A DNA stretch of 5,592 nt from Asaia bogorensis (lineage in GTDB: Bacteria > Pseudomonadota > Alphaproteobacteria > Acetobacterales > Acetobacteraceae): NCBI GenBank assembly GCA_945873675.1, contig CAMCEP010000196.1, positions 1 through 5,592 on the forward strand, in the 5' to 3' direction. Made by a program: the position numbers and the translations under genes. Below the pieces are notes generated by a model, which saw only the letters and a program-made list of their open reading frames with translations, made no database searches and was not told where the DNA came from. Positions within the stretch are counted from its first letter, which is position 1, and each line of letters opens with the position of its first letter. Shown piece by piece: positions 1 to 5,592 of the stretch.

Positions 1-275
1 GCAGCCGCCGTTTCCGGCTTGTCGCTTGCGATGTTTTCACCCTGCCGGGCAGTCCATTGTCCAGCGCCTTCCAGTTGGCGGCCAGTCCAATTCATGGCGC
101 GCCCAAAGGCCGCGGTAGTTTCTTCCGCCGCCTTGCCCACCGCGGCGCCGGCGCGATCGGTCAGGCTGCGTTCCGCTGGCGCCGCGCCAGGTGCCCCCGG
201 TACCGGGGGCGGCAGGCTTTGCGCCAGGCTGGCACCGCCCAGGCCCAGCAGAAACACGAAAATCCAGTGATACAT
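1..275 (-). CDS. Secreted proline/alanine-rich hypothetical protein (C-terminus beyond window)
   Basis: The reading frame opens at ATG 275-273 on the minus strand and stays open for 91 codons to the window edge, so the C-terminus is missing. Residues 1-18 form a signal peptide: a short N-terminus, the hydrophobic core WIFVFLLGLGG, and a likely signal peptidase I site after Ser-Leu-Ala (A18/Q19). A Pro/Gly/Ala-rich stretch follows (about 21-34), then a hydrophilic Ala-rich segment (38-80) that could be an amphipathic helix. A Shine-Dalgarno-like GGGAG (bases 288-284) lies 8 bases before the ATG. The start is 32 bases after the stop of the AEC transporter gene on the same strand, so the two are probably co-transcribed. 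I do not recognise a family. Export to the periplasm is inferred from the signal peptide, and no function can be assigned. Confidence 0.7.
   Translation of the reverse strand, partial: MYHWIFVFLLGLGGASLAQSLPPPVPGAPGAAPAERSLTDRAGAAVGKAAEETTAAFGRAMNWTGRQLEGAGQWTARQGENIASDKPETAA
193..210. repeat. Perfect 18-bp palindrome inside the secreted-protein gene
   Basis: GCCCCCGGTACCGGGGGC reads identically on both strands. It lies in the part of the secreted-protein gene that encodes the Pro-Pro-Val-Pro-Gly segment just after the signal peptide. Runs of proline (CCC/CCG) and glycine (GGG) codons readily produce such symmetry, so it may be accidental. Its presence is certain; any function is not. Confidence 0.85.
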
Positions 276-307
276 GCGCGCCACTCCCAGGAATTTCTTT
301 GGCCCTG

Positions 308-1222
308 TCATTCTAGCACCAGCATCACCCAAAAGGGCAGCGTCAGGATGGAAGCGATATGTTCTGTGGTGGTGATCGCGGCCATCAGCTTAGCGTCACC
401 GCCCATAGCGCGCGCCATCACATAGGATGTGGCGGCCGTTGGCAGCGCCATGAAAATCACCGCCGCCGCCAGCGGCAATGGTGGCAAACCGGCAAGTGTT
501 CCCAAGCCATAGGTGATGGCGGGCATGCCCACCAGCTTCAAAACGCCCGTCAGCGCCTGGGTTGGCAGGCGATCCGTGAAGCTTTCCCATGACAGCGCCG
601 CGCCAACACATAACAAGCCAAGTGCGACTGATGCTCGGCCCAAGGCCTGGATGGTTGGCTTCACGCCGGGCGGAAAACCGCCCAGGGCCGCAACGGTAAA
701 ACCCAGGATGCAGGCGATGATCAGCGGGTTCAGGATCAGTTGTCGCAGGATGACCAATGGCTTTGGCCGACCGCGGCTGCCATCCATGGCGAAGGCAAGG
801 GTTGTAACGCTCTGCACAAAGGGCACGATGATGCCTGTGGCGACCGCACCGAAGCTGATGCCCTCGGCGCCGAAAATCGCGCCCACAATGGCGAAGCCCA
901 TCAGATTATTGAAGCGAATACCGCCCTGCAGGATTGAGGTCATGGCGGCATGCCCATGCCCCATAAAGCGCGCGAGCAGCACGGAAATCAGCGTGCCGGT
1001 GGCAAGCGCACCCCAAATGGTGAAGGCCATGGCGCCCAGCGGCAGGCTCGCGGGATCAAGCGCCGCTAGCGCGGAAAGGATCAGGCTCGGCAGCAGCACC
1101 CAATAGATCAGCTTTTCCATGCCAGCCCAAACCGCATCAAGCGGCAGCAGCACGCGGCGCAGCAGCGCGCCAAGGCCCAGCAGCGCAAAGGCCGGCACAA
1201 AAGCATCAAGCCAAAGATTCAT
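308..1222 (-). CDS. AEC-family (auxin efflux carrier / MdcF-like) permease
   Basis: This is a 304-residue polytopic inner-membrane protein, a normal length for bacterial AEC transporters (PF03547). These are secondary carriers, some of which move malonate or other small organic acids. Hydrophobic segments run throughout, for example at about 7-25, 38-55, 62-84, 108-118, 122-145, 162-180, 196-210, 225-245, 250-270 and 285-302, giving about ten membrane passes in two halves. Family-like features are the GGIRFNNLMGF stretch (100-110), an Asn-Pro in the mid-protein helix (N165-P166), and the C-terminal ALPTAATSYVMA...GGDAKLMAA...TTTEH region (259-287), which resembles the conserved second-half signature. 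ATG 1222-1220 starts 9 bases after the stop of the lipoprotein gene, with only a weak purine-rich AAGAAAA before it, which suggests translational coupling. The substrate cannot be read from the sequence, and no adjacent catabolic enzyme points to one. The family call is firm. Confidence 0.9.
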   Translation of the reverse strand: MNLWLDAFVPAFALLGLGALLRRVLLPLDAVWAGMEKLIYWVLLPSLILSALAALDPASLPLGAMAFTIWGALATGTLISVLLARFMGHGHAAMTSILQGGIRFNNLMGFAIVGAIFGAEGISFGAVATGIIVPFVQSVTTLAFAMDGSRGRPKPLVILRQLILNPLIIACILGFTVAALGGFPPGVKPTIQALGRASVALGLLCVGAALSWESFTDRLPTQALTGVLKLVGMPAITYGLGTLAGLPPLPLAAAVIFMALPTAATSYVMARAMGGDAKLMAAITTTEHIASILTLPFWVMLVLE

Positions 1223-1231
1223 GCGTTTTCT

Positions 1232-1807
1232 TCAGCCACCACCGCTCTGCACAGTCCAAGGGGATGGGTGCGGGGCTGTTGCGATGGAAGCCATGCACGC
1301 CGCTTCAGTTTGTCGCCGCGCGCCATGGGCCCGGGCAGCGGCATGGGCCAATACCAGCCGAGAAGCCCCAGGGTAGAATACCAGATCAAGTCGGCAATCC
1401 GGCGCCTGATAGAGCCAGACCTCCGCATTGCCTTCGCGTCGCCGTAGTGCCGGCTCACCCAGGGCTGAGATCACGTCCTCAGGGTCGCGGCCTTGCAGCG
1501 CGGCGGCCGCCGCAGGTGCGCTTACCCCGGCACGGCGGGGCATGCCTGCGCTAGGGGGTGGCGGTAGGGCAGCGCTTTGCACATTGGCGGCACCTTCGGC
1601 CGTTGGCGCCATGCCGACCGCGGCGAGACTCGCTCTGGTATCGCGTAGCGCCTGTTCCAGGCCGAGTGACGCGCCCTCGGCTTCGCCCTGGCGGCATCCT
1701 GGCGTCAGCACCAGGACTGCCATGATCAGGACAGCAAAGCCAAACGGTTCAACAGAAATAAAGCGCGCCGAAAAAGGTAGCTTTGAAGGCAGCCCTTTCG
1801 GCGACAT
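1232..1807 (-). CDS. Probable envelope lipoprotein with SmpA/OmlA-like module
   Basis: The protein has 191 residues from ATG 1807. It starts with a basic N-terminus, then a hydrophobic stretch (about 22-35) ending in LTPGC. C38 is a plausible lipidated cysteine, although proline at -2 is unusual for a lipobox. A low-complexity Ala/Pro region (about 60-103) leads to a compact module at 104-150: L.G.D...V...LGEP, then W131-L-Y133 and DC138RLDLVFYP. The spacing resembles the SmpA/OmlA (BamE-type) fold. C138 and C171 could form a disulfide. The start is uncertain. A GTG at 1819 gives four more residues and lies 11 bases after the bactofilin stop but has no Shine-Dalgarno. ATG 1807 directly abuts GGAGGA, which is too close for ideal spacing. 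An ATG at 1723 would leave almost no n-region. The gene sits between the bactofilin and AEC genes in one packed run. I infer periplasmic or envelope attachment; the function is unknown. Confidence 0.72.
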   Translation of the reverse strand: MSPKGLPSKLPFSARFISVEPFGFAVLIMAVLVLTPGCRQGEAEGASLGLEQALRDTRASLAAVGMAPTAEGAANVQSAALPPPPSAGMPRRAGVSAPAAAAALQGRDPEDVISALGEPALRRREGNAEVWLYQAPDCRLDLVFYPGASRLVLAHAAARAHGARRQTEAACMASIATAPHPSPWTVQSGGG

Positions 1808-1830
1808 TCCTCCACGCACCGGGCGACGAA

Positions 1831-2451
1831 TTAGGAGTCGCTGGATTCAACCGCGCGCACGGGGGGCGCCACCGGCATGGCCGTGCTGGAAGGCGTATCG
1901 CTGATCATTTCCATCCGCCCGGTGAGCTGCCCGCCATCTTCCACGGAAAGACGGCGAGCGCGCGCCACACCTAAAACGCGGCCAGTAGCGCGGATGGTCA
2001 GGCTGCCGGATGCAATGAGCGTTCCGTCGAAAACACCCGCGATATCGGCATCTTCGACCTGCACTTCGCCCTTGAAGACGCCGGAATGGCTGATGGCCAA
2101 TTCCTGGCACTGCAAAAGCTGGCTTTCCATGGTGCCTTCAATGACGATGCGTTCGGCTTCCGTCACGCTGCCCTGGATGCTGATGCCCTTGCCCAATTGC
2201 AGCACGCGCTTTTCGCCGGCCTCGGCACGGCCAGTGGGGCGGCCGATTGCACCGGGAGCGGCCGGGCGCGCGCTGGGTGATGGCGTCATGCTTGGCTTCG
2301 AAGACGCAGCGGCTGCGCTGGCTGCGGGCGGCACTACGGCAGCCGGGCGGAAAGGTGGCACAGCCAAATCCGGATCGCGCGCAGTCGGCACGCTTGTTGG
2401 TTCCGGTGCTGGCGGAGTAGCGGCTTCATCCTTGCGACGGAAAAGCGACAT
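1831..2451 (-). CDS. Bactofilin (polymer-forming cytoskeletal protein)
   Basis: The protein has 206 residues. Its core (about 82-180) is a bactofilin domain (PF04519, formerly DUF583), a right-handed beta-helix that polymerises without nucleotide. The repeating hydrophobic/glycine rungs are clear: GKGISIQGSV, RIVIEGTMES, LAISHSGVFKGEV, DADIAGVFDGTL, LTIRATGRVLG, LSVEDGGQLTG. The N-terminus MSLFRRK, one or two hydrophobic residues followed by basic ones, resembles the membrane-targeting tails described for some bactofilins. Residues 11-80 are a disordered Pro/Ala-rich linker and 185-206 a short acidic tail, as is usual for the family. ATG 2451-2449 is preceded by AAGGGGG, with 5 bases between the G run and the start. 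Bactofilins act at the inner membrane as scaffolds for peptidoglycan enzymes, stalks or polarity factors; which role applies here cannot be read from the sequence. The downstream lipoprotein gene follows closely. The 80 bases upstream show no convincing promoter. Confidence 0.93.
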   Translation of the reverse strand: MSLFRRKDEAATPPAPEPTSVPTARDPDLAVPPFRPAAVVPPAASAAAASSKPSMTPSPSARPAAPGAIGRPTGRAEAGEKRVLQLGKGISIQGSVTEAERIVIEGTMESQLLQCQELAISHSGVFKGEVQVEDADIAGVFDGTLIASGSLTIRATGRVLGVARARRLSVEDGGQLTGRMEMISDTPSSTAMPVAPPVRAVESSDS

Positions 2452-2531
2452 TTTGGCCCCCTTGATGATTCGCGTTGCTGATGCTTTCGGCTAGCATGCG
2501 ACTCTGCCGCGCCACAACGGGCGAAAAAAAG

Positions 2532-3230
2532 TTATCCCCCGCTTTGTGTAGATGCAGGCGCAAGCGTATCAAAACCACCAAGCCCACGAATCAACAAATG
2601 CGTCGCTGCTGCGATGCCGATGATCGGCACACATAAATTGAGCAGCGGCACCATCGCCATCAGCGCCAGCGCAAGGCCAAGGAACCATCCTTGCCAGCGC
2701 AATCGCTGCCAGGCGATGCGCGAATGCGCAAGGTTCATGCGCCTAAGCGCCACTTCACGCAGCAAGCCCGCCCCCAGCGCATGGGCGGCAATCAGCAGCG
2801 CGATCAACGCGCCAAAAATCGGGATGAAGAACAGCGGCAATAGCAGGATTTGCAGCGCCAGCAGCTTCACGCCGAACCAAAGGCCAAACCCCGCCTGCGA
2901 CAGCACCGATGCCCCGGCGGGCGCCGCAAGCGCAGGGTAATGGCGCCGCTCCACCGCGCCCGCCACGCTATCTGTGAATTGGGCAGCGATGGCGAGTGCC
3001 ACGGGCAGAAACAGCCACCAGCCAAGGAATACCCCCGCCGCCGCACCACCCGCCTGGGTAATCCAGGAAAGCCATTCCGGCCCGCCGGCCGCTGCCCAGC
3101 CCGCAAGCCAAGCGGCGAGCCAGATCAGCCCCGACACCGCCAAAGCGGCGCCCAGCACGCCCAGAATCAGCGGGCGGCGAAAGGCGGGATCGCCTATTTG
3201 GCCAAAGGCCAGGAAAAGCGCTTGGGGCAT
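2532..3230 (-). CDS. EI24/CysZ-like integral membrane protein
   Basis: From ATG 3230 the protein has 232 residues, close to the usual length for EI24-domain (PF07264) proteins. Hydrophobic blocks at about 22-46, 62-85, 118-150 and 180-212 predict four or more membrane segments. Family-like features are the LREVALRRM motif (157-165), which resembles the conserved segment before the last helix pair, and PLLNLCVPIIGIAAATHL (195-212), which matches the P.LN...P...A..T.L pattern. E. coli CysZ, a sulfate-uptake protein, belongs to this family, but no cysteine or sulfate genes are nearby, so sulfate transport is not claimed. A GTG at 3242 would add four residues. I prefer ATG 3230 because GAGGGTGG lies upstream at usable spacing, whereas GTG overlaps that motif. 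The gene is divergent from the PfkB kinase gene and 80 bases upstream of the bactofilin gene on the same strand. No clear terminator separates it from the bactofilin. Confidence 0.85.
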   Translation of the reverse strand: MPQALFLAFGQIGDPAFRRPLILGVLGAALAVSGLIWLAAWLAGWAAAGGPEWLSWITQAGGAAAGVFLGWWLFLPVALAIAAQFTDSVAGAVERRHYPALAAPAGASVLSQAGFGLWFGVKLLALQILLLPLFFIPIFGALIALLIAAHALGAGLLREVALRRMNLAHSRIAWQRLRWQGWFLGLALALMAMVPLLNLCVPIIGIAAATHLLIRGLGGFDTLAPASTQSGG

Positions 3231-3243
3231 GGTGGACGCCACC
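3231..3243 (-). promoter_or_regulatory. Small inverted repeat over the EI24 ribosome binding site
   Basis: Read on the minus strand, the bases directly before ATG 3230 are GGTGG-CGT-CCACC, a perfect 5-bp stem with a 3-base loop. The left arm overlaps the only Shine-Dalgarno-like sequence (GAGGGTGG), so folding could reduce ribosome access. The repeat is plain in the sequence; the regulatory effect is inference, and a 5-bp stem in GC-rich DNA can arise by chance. Confidence 0.3.
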
Positions 3244-3289
3244 CTCGCCCAAGGCTAATCCCCGCGCAATCTTTTCCGGAGCCCCGCCC

Positions 3290-4300
3290 ATGACCCCCCC
3301 AAGCCTTGATATTCTTGGCATCGGCAATGCCATTGTGGATGTGCTGGCGCGCGCCGAGGATACCTTCCTGGCAGAACATGGCATGGCCAAGGGCGGCATG
3401 GCGCTGATCGGCACCGACCAGGCAGAGGCGATTTACGCCGCCATGGGCCCAGGCATTGAAAGCAGCGGCGGGTCCGCGGCCAATACTTGTGCAGTGGCAG
3501 CAGGGCTTGGTGCGAAGGTTGGCTATCTTGGCAAGGTCGCGGATGATGGGTTGGGTCAGGCGTTCCGCCATGACATCACCGCCGCTGGCGTGGCTTTCCC
3601 AACCCCGCCCCTTTCCGGCGGCGCCCCCACCGCGCGCTGCCTGATTTTGGTGACGCCCGACGGCCAGCGCACCATGAACACCTTCCTTGGCGCCTGCGTC
3701 ACCTTTGGGGAGGCTGATCTGGACCAAGCCGCCATTGCCAGCGCGCGGATTGTCTATCTGGAAGGCTATTTGTTCGACCCGCCGGCGGCCCAGGCCGCCT
3801 TCCGCGCCGCATCCCGAATCGCCCATCAGGCCGGGCGGCAAGTGGCGATTACGCTATCCGACCCCTTCTGTGTGGGCCGCCACCGCGCTGCCTTCCGCGC
3901 CTTCATCAAGGAGGAAGCTGATATCGTCTTCGCCAATGAAGCCGAGATTTGCGCCCTTTATGAGACCGATGATTTCGACGCGGCAGCCGAGGCCGTGCGG
4001 GCCGAAGTGGCCATTGCCGCGCTCACCCGCAGCGAAAAGGGCAGCCTGATCATCGCGGGCGCTGAGACCCATGCCGTCCGCGCCGAGCCCACCAAGCTGG
4101 TGGATAGTACTGGCGCCGGGGATGCCTATGCCGCGGGGTTCATGGCGGCGCTGACCCGTGGCCTGCCCCTGCCCGAATGCGGCCGCTGGGGCAGCATTGC
4201 CGCGGCCGAGGTGATTTCCCATTTCGGCGCCCGCCCGCAGGCCGATCTGGCGGCGCTGGTTGGGGGCAAATCCGGTGGGGTGGCGGCGGCGCTTGGATAG
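3290..4300 (+). CDS. PfkB-family carbohydrate kinase, adenosine kinase type
   Basis: This 336-residue protein has the full ribokinase/PfkB fold (PF00294). DILGIGNAIVDVL (7-19) is the N-terminal strand with the Gly-Asn-Ala-Ile-Val-Asp substrate motif. SSGGSAANT (58-66) is the first PfkB signature. PTARCLILVTPDGQRTMNTFLGA (113-135) is typical of alphaproteobacterial proteins annotated as adenosine kinase. N216-E-A-E219 fits the NxxE Mg/phosphate motif. DSTGAGDAYAAGF (272-284) is the second signature, with the GAGD anion hole and catalytic base D278. The expected reaction is ATP-dependent phosphorylation of adenosine to AMP in the cytosol (purine salvage), though other nucleosides or sugars cannot be excluded. 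ATG 3290 has GGAG (3278-3281) 8 bases upstream. It lies between a divergent membrane-protein gene and typA, which gives no functional hint. Family assignment is very firm; substrate is moderately so. Confidence 0.93.
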   Translation: MTPPSLDILGIGNAIVDVLARAEDTFLAEHGMAKGGMALIGTDQAEAIYAAMGPGIESSGGSAANTCAVAAGLGAKVGYLGKVADDGLGQAFRHDITAAGVAFPTPPLSGGAPTARCLILVTPDGQRTMNTFLGACVTFGEADLDQAAIASARIVYLEGYLFDPPAAQAAFRAASRIAHQAGRQVAITLSDPFCVGRHRAAFRAFIKEEADIVFANEAEICALYETDDFDAAAEAVRAEVAIAALTRSEKGSLIIAGAETHAVRAEPTKLVDSTGAGDAYAAGFMAALTRGLPLPECGRWGSIAAAEVISHFGARPQADLAALVGGKSGGVAAALG

Positions 4301-4323
4301 GCGTTGAAGTTTCACACGCTTTT
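4301..4323 (+). terminator. Weak intrinsic-terminator-like hairpin after the PfkB kinase gene
   Basis: Immediately after the TAG stop, GCGTTGA and TCA-C-ACGC can pair: seven base pairs with one bulged C (4315) and an AGTT loop (4308-4311). A short TTTT run (4320-4323) follows. The stem is modest and the T-run short, so termination would be partial at best. The position directly behind the stop codon supports the call. Confidence 0.3.
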
Positions 4324-4365
4324 CCCTGGCTTTTTCCGGCGCGACCCCCTATCTCCCCGCCATAA

Positions 4366-4453
4366 CGAAACGCCTGGATGGAAACCACCGCTCGCCCCCA
4401 AGCCTTGGGAGTCGGGCAGGTGGCGTTTTGCCAGGCTCCTTTCCAGGTGTTCC
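4366..4453 (+). promoter_or_regulatory. Possible structured 5' leader of typA
   Basis: The 153 bases between the kinase stop and the typA start hold no gene. The second half can be drawn as a three-way junction. P1 is CGAAACGCC (4366-4374) with GGCGTTTTG (4422-4430), nine pairs including one G-U. P2 is GG-a-TGG/CCACC (4376-4389) with an AAA loop. P3 is GCCC (4394-4397) with GGGC (4414-4417), capped by CCAA/TTGG. Competing folds exist: CCACC (4385-4389) with GGTGG (4419-4423), and CCTGGA (4373-4378) with TCCAGG (4442-4447), which covers the likely Shine-Dalgarno AGG (4445-4447). I recognise no known riboswitch class. I also see no convincing -35/-10 pair here, only a weak TATCTC at 4350. The pairings are visible; regulation is inference. 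Confidence 0.3.
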
Positions 4454-5592
4454 ATGCAGATTCGTAACGTTGCCATTATCGCCCATGTTGACCACGGCAA
4501 GACCACGCTGGTGGATAAGCTATTGAGCCAGGCCGGCGCCTTCCGCGCCAATCAGCAGGTCGCCGAACGCGCGCTTGACCGCAATGATCTGGAACGCGAA
4601 CGCGGCATCACCATCCTTGCCAAATCCACCGCCGTGGAATGGAAGGGTGTGAAGATCAACATTGTGGACACGCCCGGCCACGCCGATTTCGGCGGTGAGG
4701 TTGAGCGCATTCTGTCCATGGTGGATGGCGCCATTGTTTTGTGCGACGCCGCCGAAGGCCCGCTGCCGCAGACCAAATTCGTGCTGACCAAGGCGCTCGC
4801 GCGCGGGCTGAAGCCGATTGTGGTCATCAATAAGGTGGACCGCCAGGATGCCCGCCCTGATGAGGTGCATAACGAGGTTTTCGACCTTTTCGCCGCCCTG
4901 GGTGCGACGGATGAGCAGCTTGATTTCCAAACCCTTTTTGCTTCGGGCCGGCAGGGTTGGGCGGATCTGGAATTGGAAGGCGCACGCAAAGACCTTTCGC
5001 CACTGTTTGACCTGATCCTGTCCCATGTGCCGCCGCCGAAGGTTGATCTGGAAAAGCCCTTCGCGATGAATGCCTCCATCCTGGAAAGCGATAACTTCCT
5101 GGGCCGCATTCTGACCGGGCGGGTGGAACAGGGGATTGCGCGCCTCAATATGCCGGTGCGCGTGCTGCGTCAGGATGGGTCGGTCGTGGAAACCGGCCGG
5201 TTGACCAAGCTCATGACATTCTCGGGCCTTGATCGTGTGCCGGTGGAAGAAGTGCATGCGGGCGATATCATTGCCATTGCCGGGCTTTCCGATGCCACCA
5301 TTCCGGATACCATTGCTTCCCCGGAAGTGACGGAAGCGCTGCCGGCCATTCCGGTGGACCCACCGACACTGGCGATGACCTTCCGCATCAATGACGGCCC
5401 CTTGGGTGGCCGTGAGGGCAAAAAGGTCACGTCGCGCCAGATCCGTGATCGGTTGCTCAAGGAAACCGAAGGCAATGTCGCGATCAAAGTGAAGGTCAGC
5501 GAAGAAGTTGATGCTTTTGAAGTGGCTGGTCGCGGTGAATTGCAGCTTGGCGTCTTGATTGAGCAAATGCGCCGTGAAGGCTTTGAACTGAC
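4454..5592 (+). CDS. typA: Translational GTPase TypA/BipA (3' end beyond window)
   Basis: The frame from ATG 4454 runs 379 codons to the window edge; the family is usually about 600 residues, so roughly the first 60 percent is present. The GTPase domain (1-195) has every expected motif: P-loop AHVDHGKT (10-17), G2 RERGITI (48-54) with T53, G3 DTPGH (72-76), G4 NKVD (126-129) and a G5-like FAS (162-164). A beta-barrel domain II (about 200-290) follows, then an EF-G domain III-like part containing GREGKKVTSRQI (319-330) and the strongly conserved VAGRGELQL...LIEQMRREGFEL (357-379). Domain V and the BipA-specific C-terminal domain lie outside. The product binds the ribosome as an EF-G-like GTPase with roles in 50S assembly and in stress and cold adaptation. 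The start has AGG (4445-4447) 6 bases upstream. No inactivating change is visible. The gene is preceded by a leader that may be structured. Confidence 0.97.
   Translation, partial: MQIRNVAIIAHVDHGKTTLVDKLLSQAGAFRANQQVAERALDRNDLERERGITILAKSTAVEWKGVKINIVDTPGHADFGGEVERILSMVDGAIVLCDAAEGPLPQTKFVLTKALARGLKPIVVINKVDRQDARPDEVHNEVFDLFAALGATDEQLDFQTLFASGRQGWADLELEGARKDLSPLFDLILSHVPPPKVDLEKPFAMNASILESDNFLGRILTGRVEQGIARLNMPVRVLRQDGSVVETGRLTKLMTFSGLDRVPVEEVHAGDIIAIAGLSDATIPDTIASPEVTEALPAIPVDPPTLAMTFRINDGPLGGREGKKVTSRQIRDRLLKETEGNVAIKVKVSEEVDAFEVAGRGELQLGVLIEQMRREGFEL

Noticed and set aside
57..425. Plus-strand open frames around 19-425
   Set aside because: They cross the end of the AEC gene and the start of the secreted-protein gene on the opposite strand, have no ribosome binding site and no family resemblance.
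513..1106. Plus-strand open frame of 197 codons opposite the AEC gene
   Set aside because: It is basic, low in recognisable structure and fully antisense to a clear transporter; explained by codon bias of the real gene.
1877..2494. Plus-strand open frame of 205 codons opposite the bactofilin gene
   Set aside because: It is a mirror of the bactofilin coding sequence with Ser/Pro/Arg-rich low-complexity content. The minus-strand frame shows the real beta-helix repeats.
2511..2531. Hairpin-like GCGCC...GGGCG next to a run of seven A (T on the minus strand) after the EI24 stop
   Set aside because: For the minus-strand transcript the T-run comes before the hairpin, and on the plus strand the tail is A, not T. 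Neither orientation makes an intrinsic terminator.
3194..3841. Minus-strand open frame of 215 codons opposite the PfkB kinase gene and overlapping the EI24 start
   Set aside because: The plus-strand frame carries all PfkB motifs. This frame is Gly/Arg/Ala-rich with no domain and would overlap a second real gene in another frame.
4304..4332. TTGAAG as a -35 box for typA
   Set aside because: At 17-base spacing the -10 would be TGGCTT, which does not resemble a sigma-70 -10 box, and the site overlaps the putative terminator stem.
4520..5566. Minus-strand open frame of 348 codons opposite typA
   Set aside because: It lies entirely antisense to a highly conserved GTPase gene, has no recognisable domain and an unnatural His/Arg/Gln-rich composition. 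Such frames are common opposite GC-rich genes.

Overview
The window looks like ordinary chromosomal sequence from a GC-rich alphaproteobacterium, with GC in the low 60s percent by eye. The TypA, adenosine-kinase-like PfkB, bactofilin and EI24 proteins and the codon bias suggest Rhodospirillales, perhaps Acetobacteraceae. That placement is an inference from protein character; no search was run. No mobile element, CRISPR array, tRNA or rRNA was seen.

Layout. The left 3.2 kb is read on the minus strand as one tightly packed run. In order of transcription it holds an EI24/CysZ-like four-helix membrane protein (3230 to 2532), a bactofilin (2451 to 1831), a probable lipoprotein with a short SmpA/OmlA-like module (1807 to 1232), an AEC-family transporter (1222 to 308) and a secreted proline-rich protein that leaves the window at base 1 (275 to 1). 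The last four are separated by only 23, 9 and 32 bases and probably form an operon. EI24 lies 80 bases upstream of the bactofilin and may or may not be co-transcribed.

The right part is read on the plus strand. A PfkB-family kinase of the adenosine kinase type (3290 to 4300) starts divergently from EI24 across a gap of about 59 bases. A weak terminator-like hairpin directly follows its stop codon. A 153-base leader, which can be drawn as a three-way-junction RNA, then leads into typA/bipA (4454 onward), a ribosome-binding translational GTPase cut by the window end after 379 codons.

How the genes work together. The minus-strand group is envelope-themed: inner-membrane protein, polymerising cytoskeletal scaffold, lipoprotein, transporter and exported protein. 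The plus-strand genes serve nucleoside salvage and translation or stress adaptation. I see no convincing new defence or mobile system. The items most worth a second look are the possible structured typA leader and the bactofilin/lipoprotein/transporter/secreted-protein cluster.
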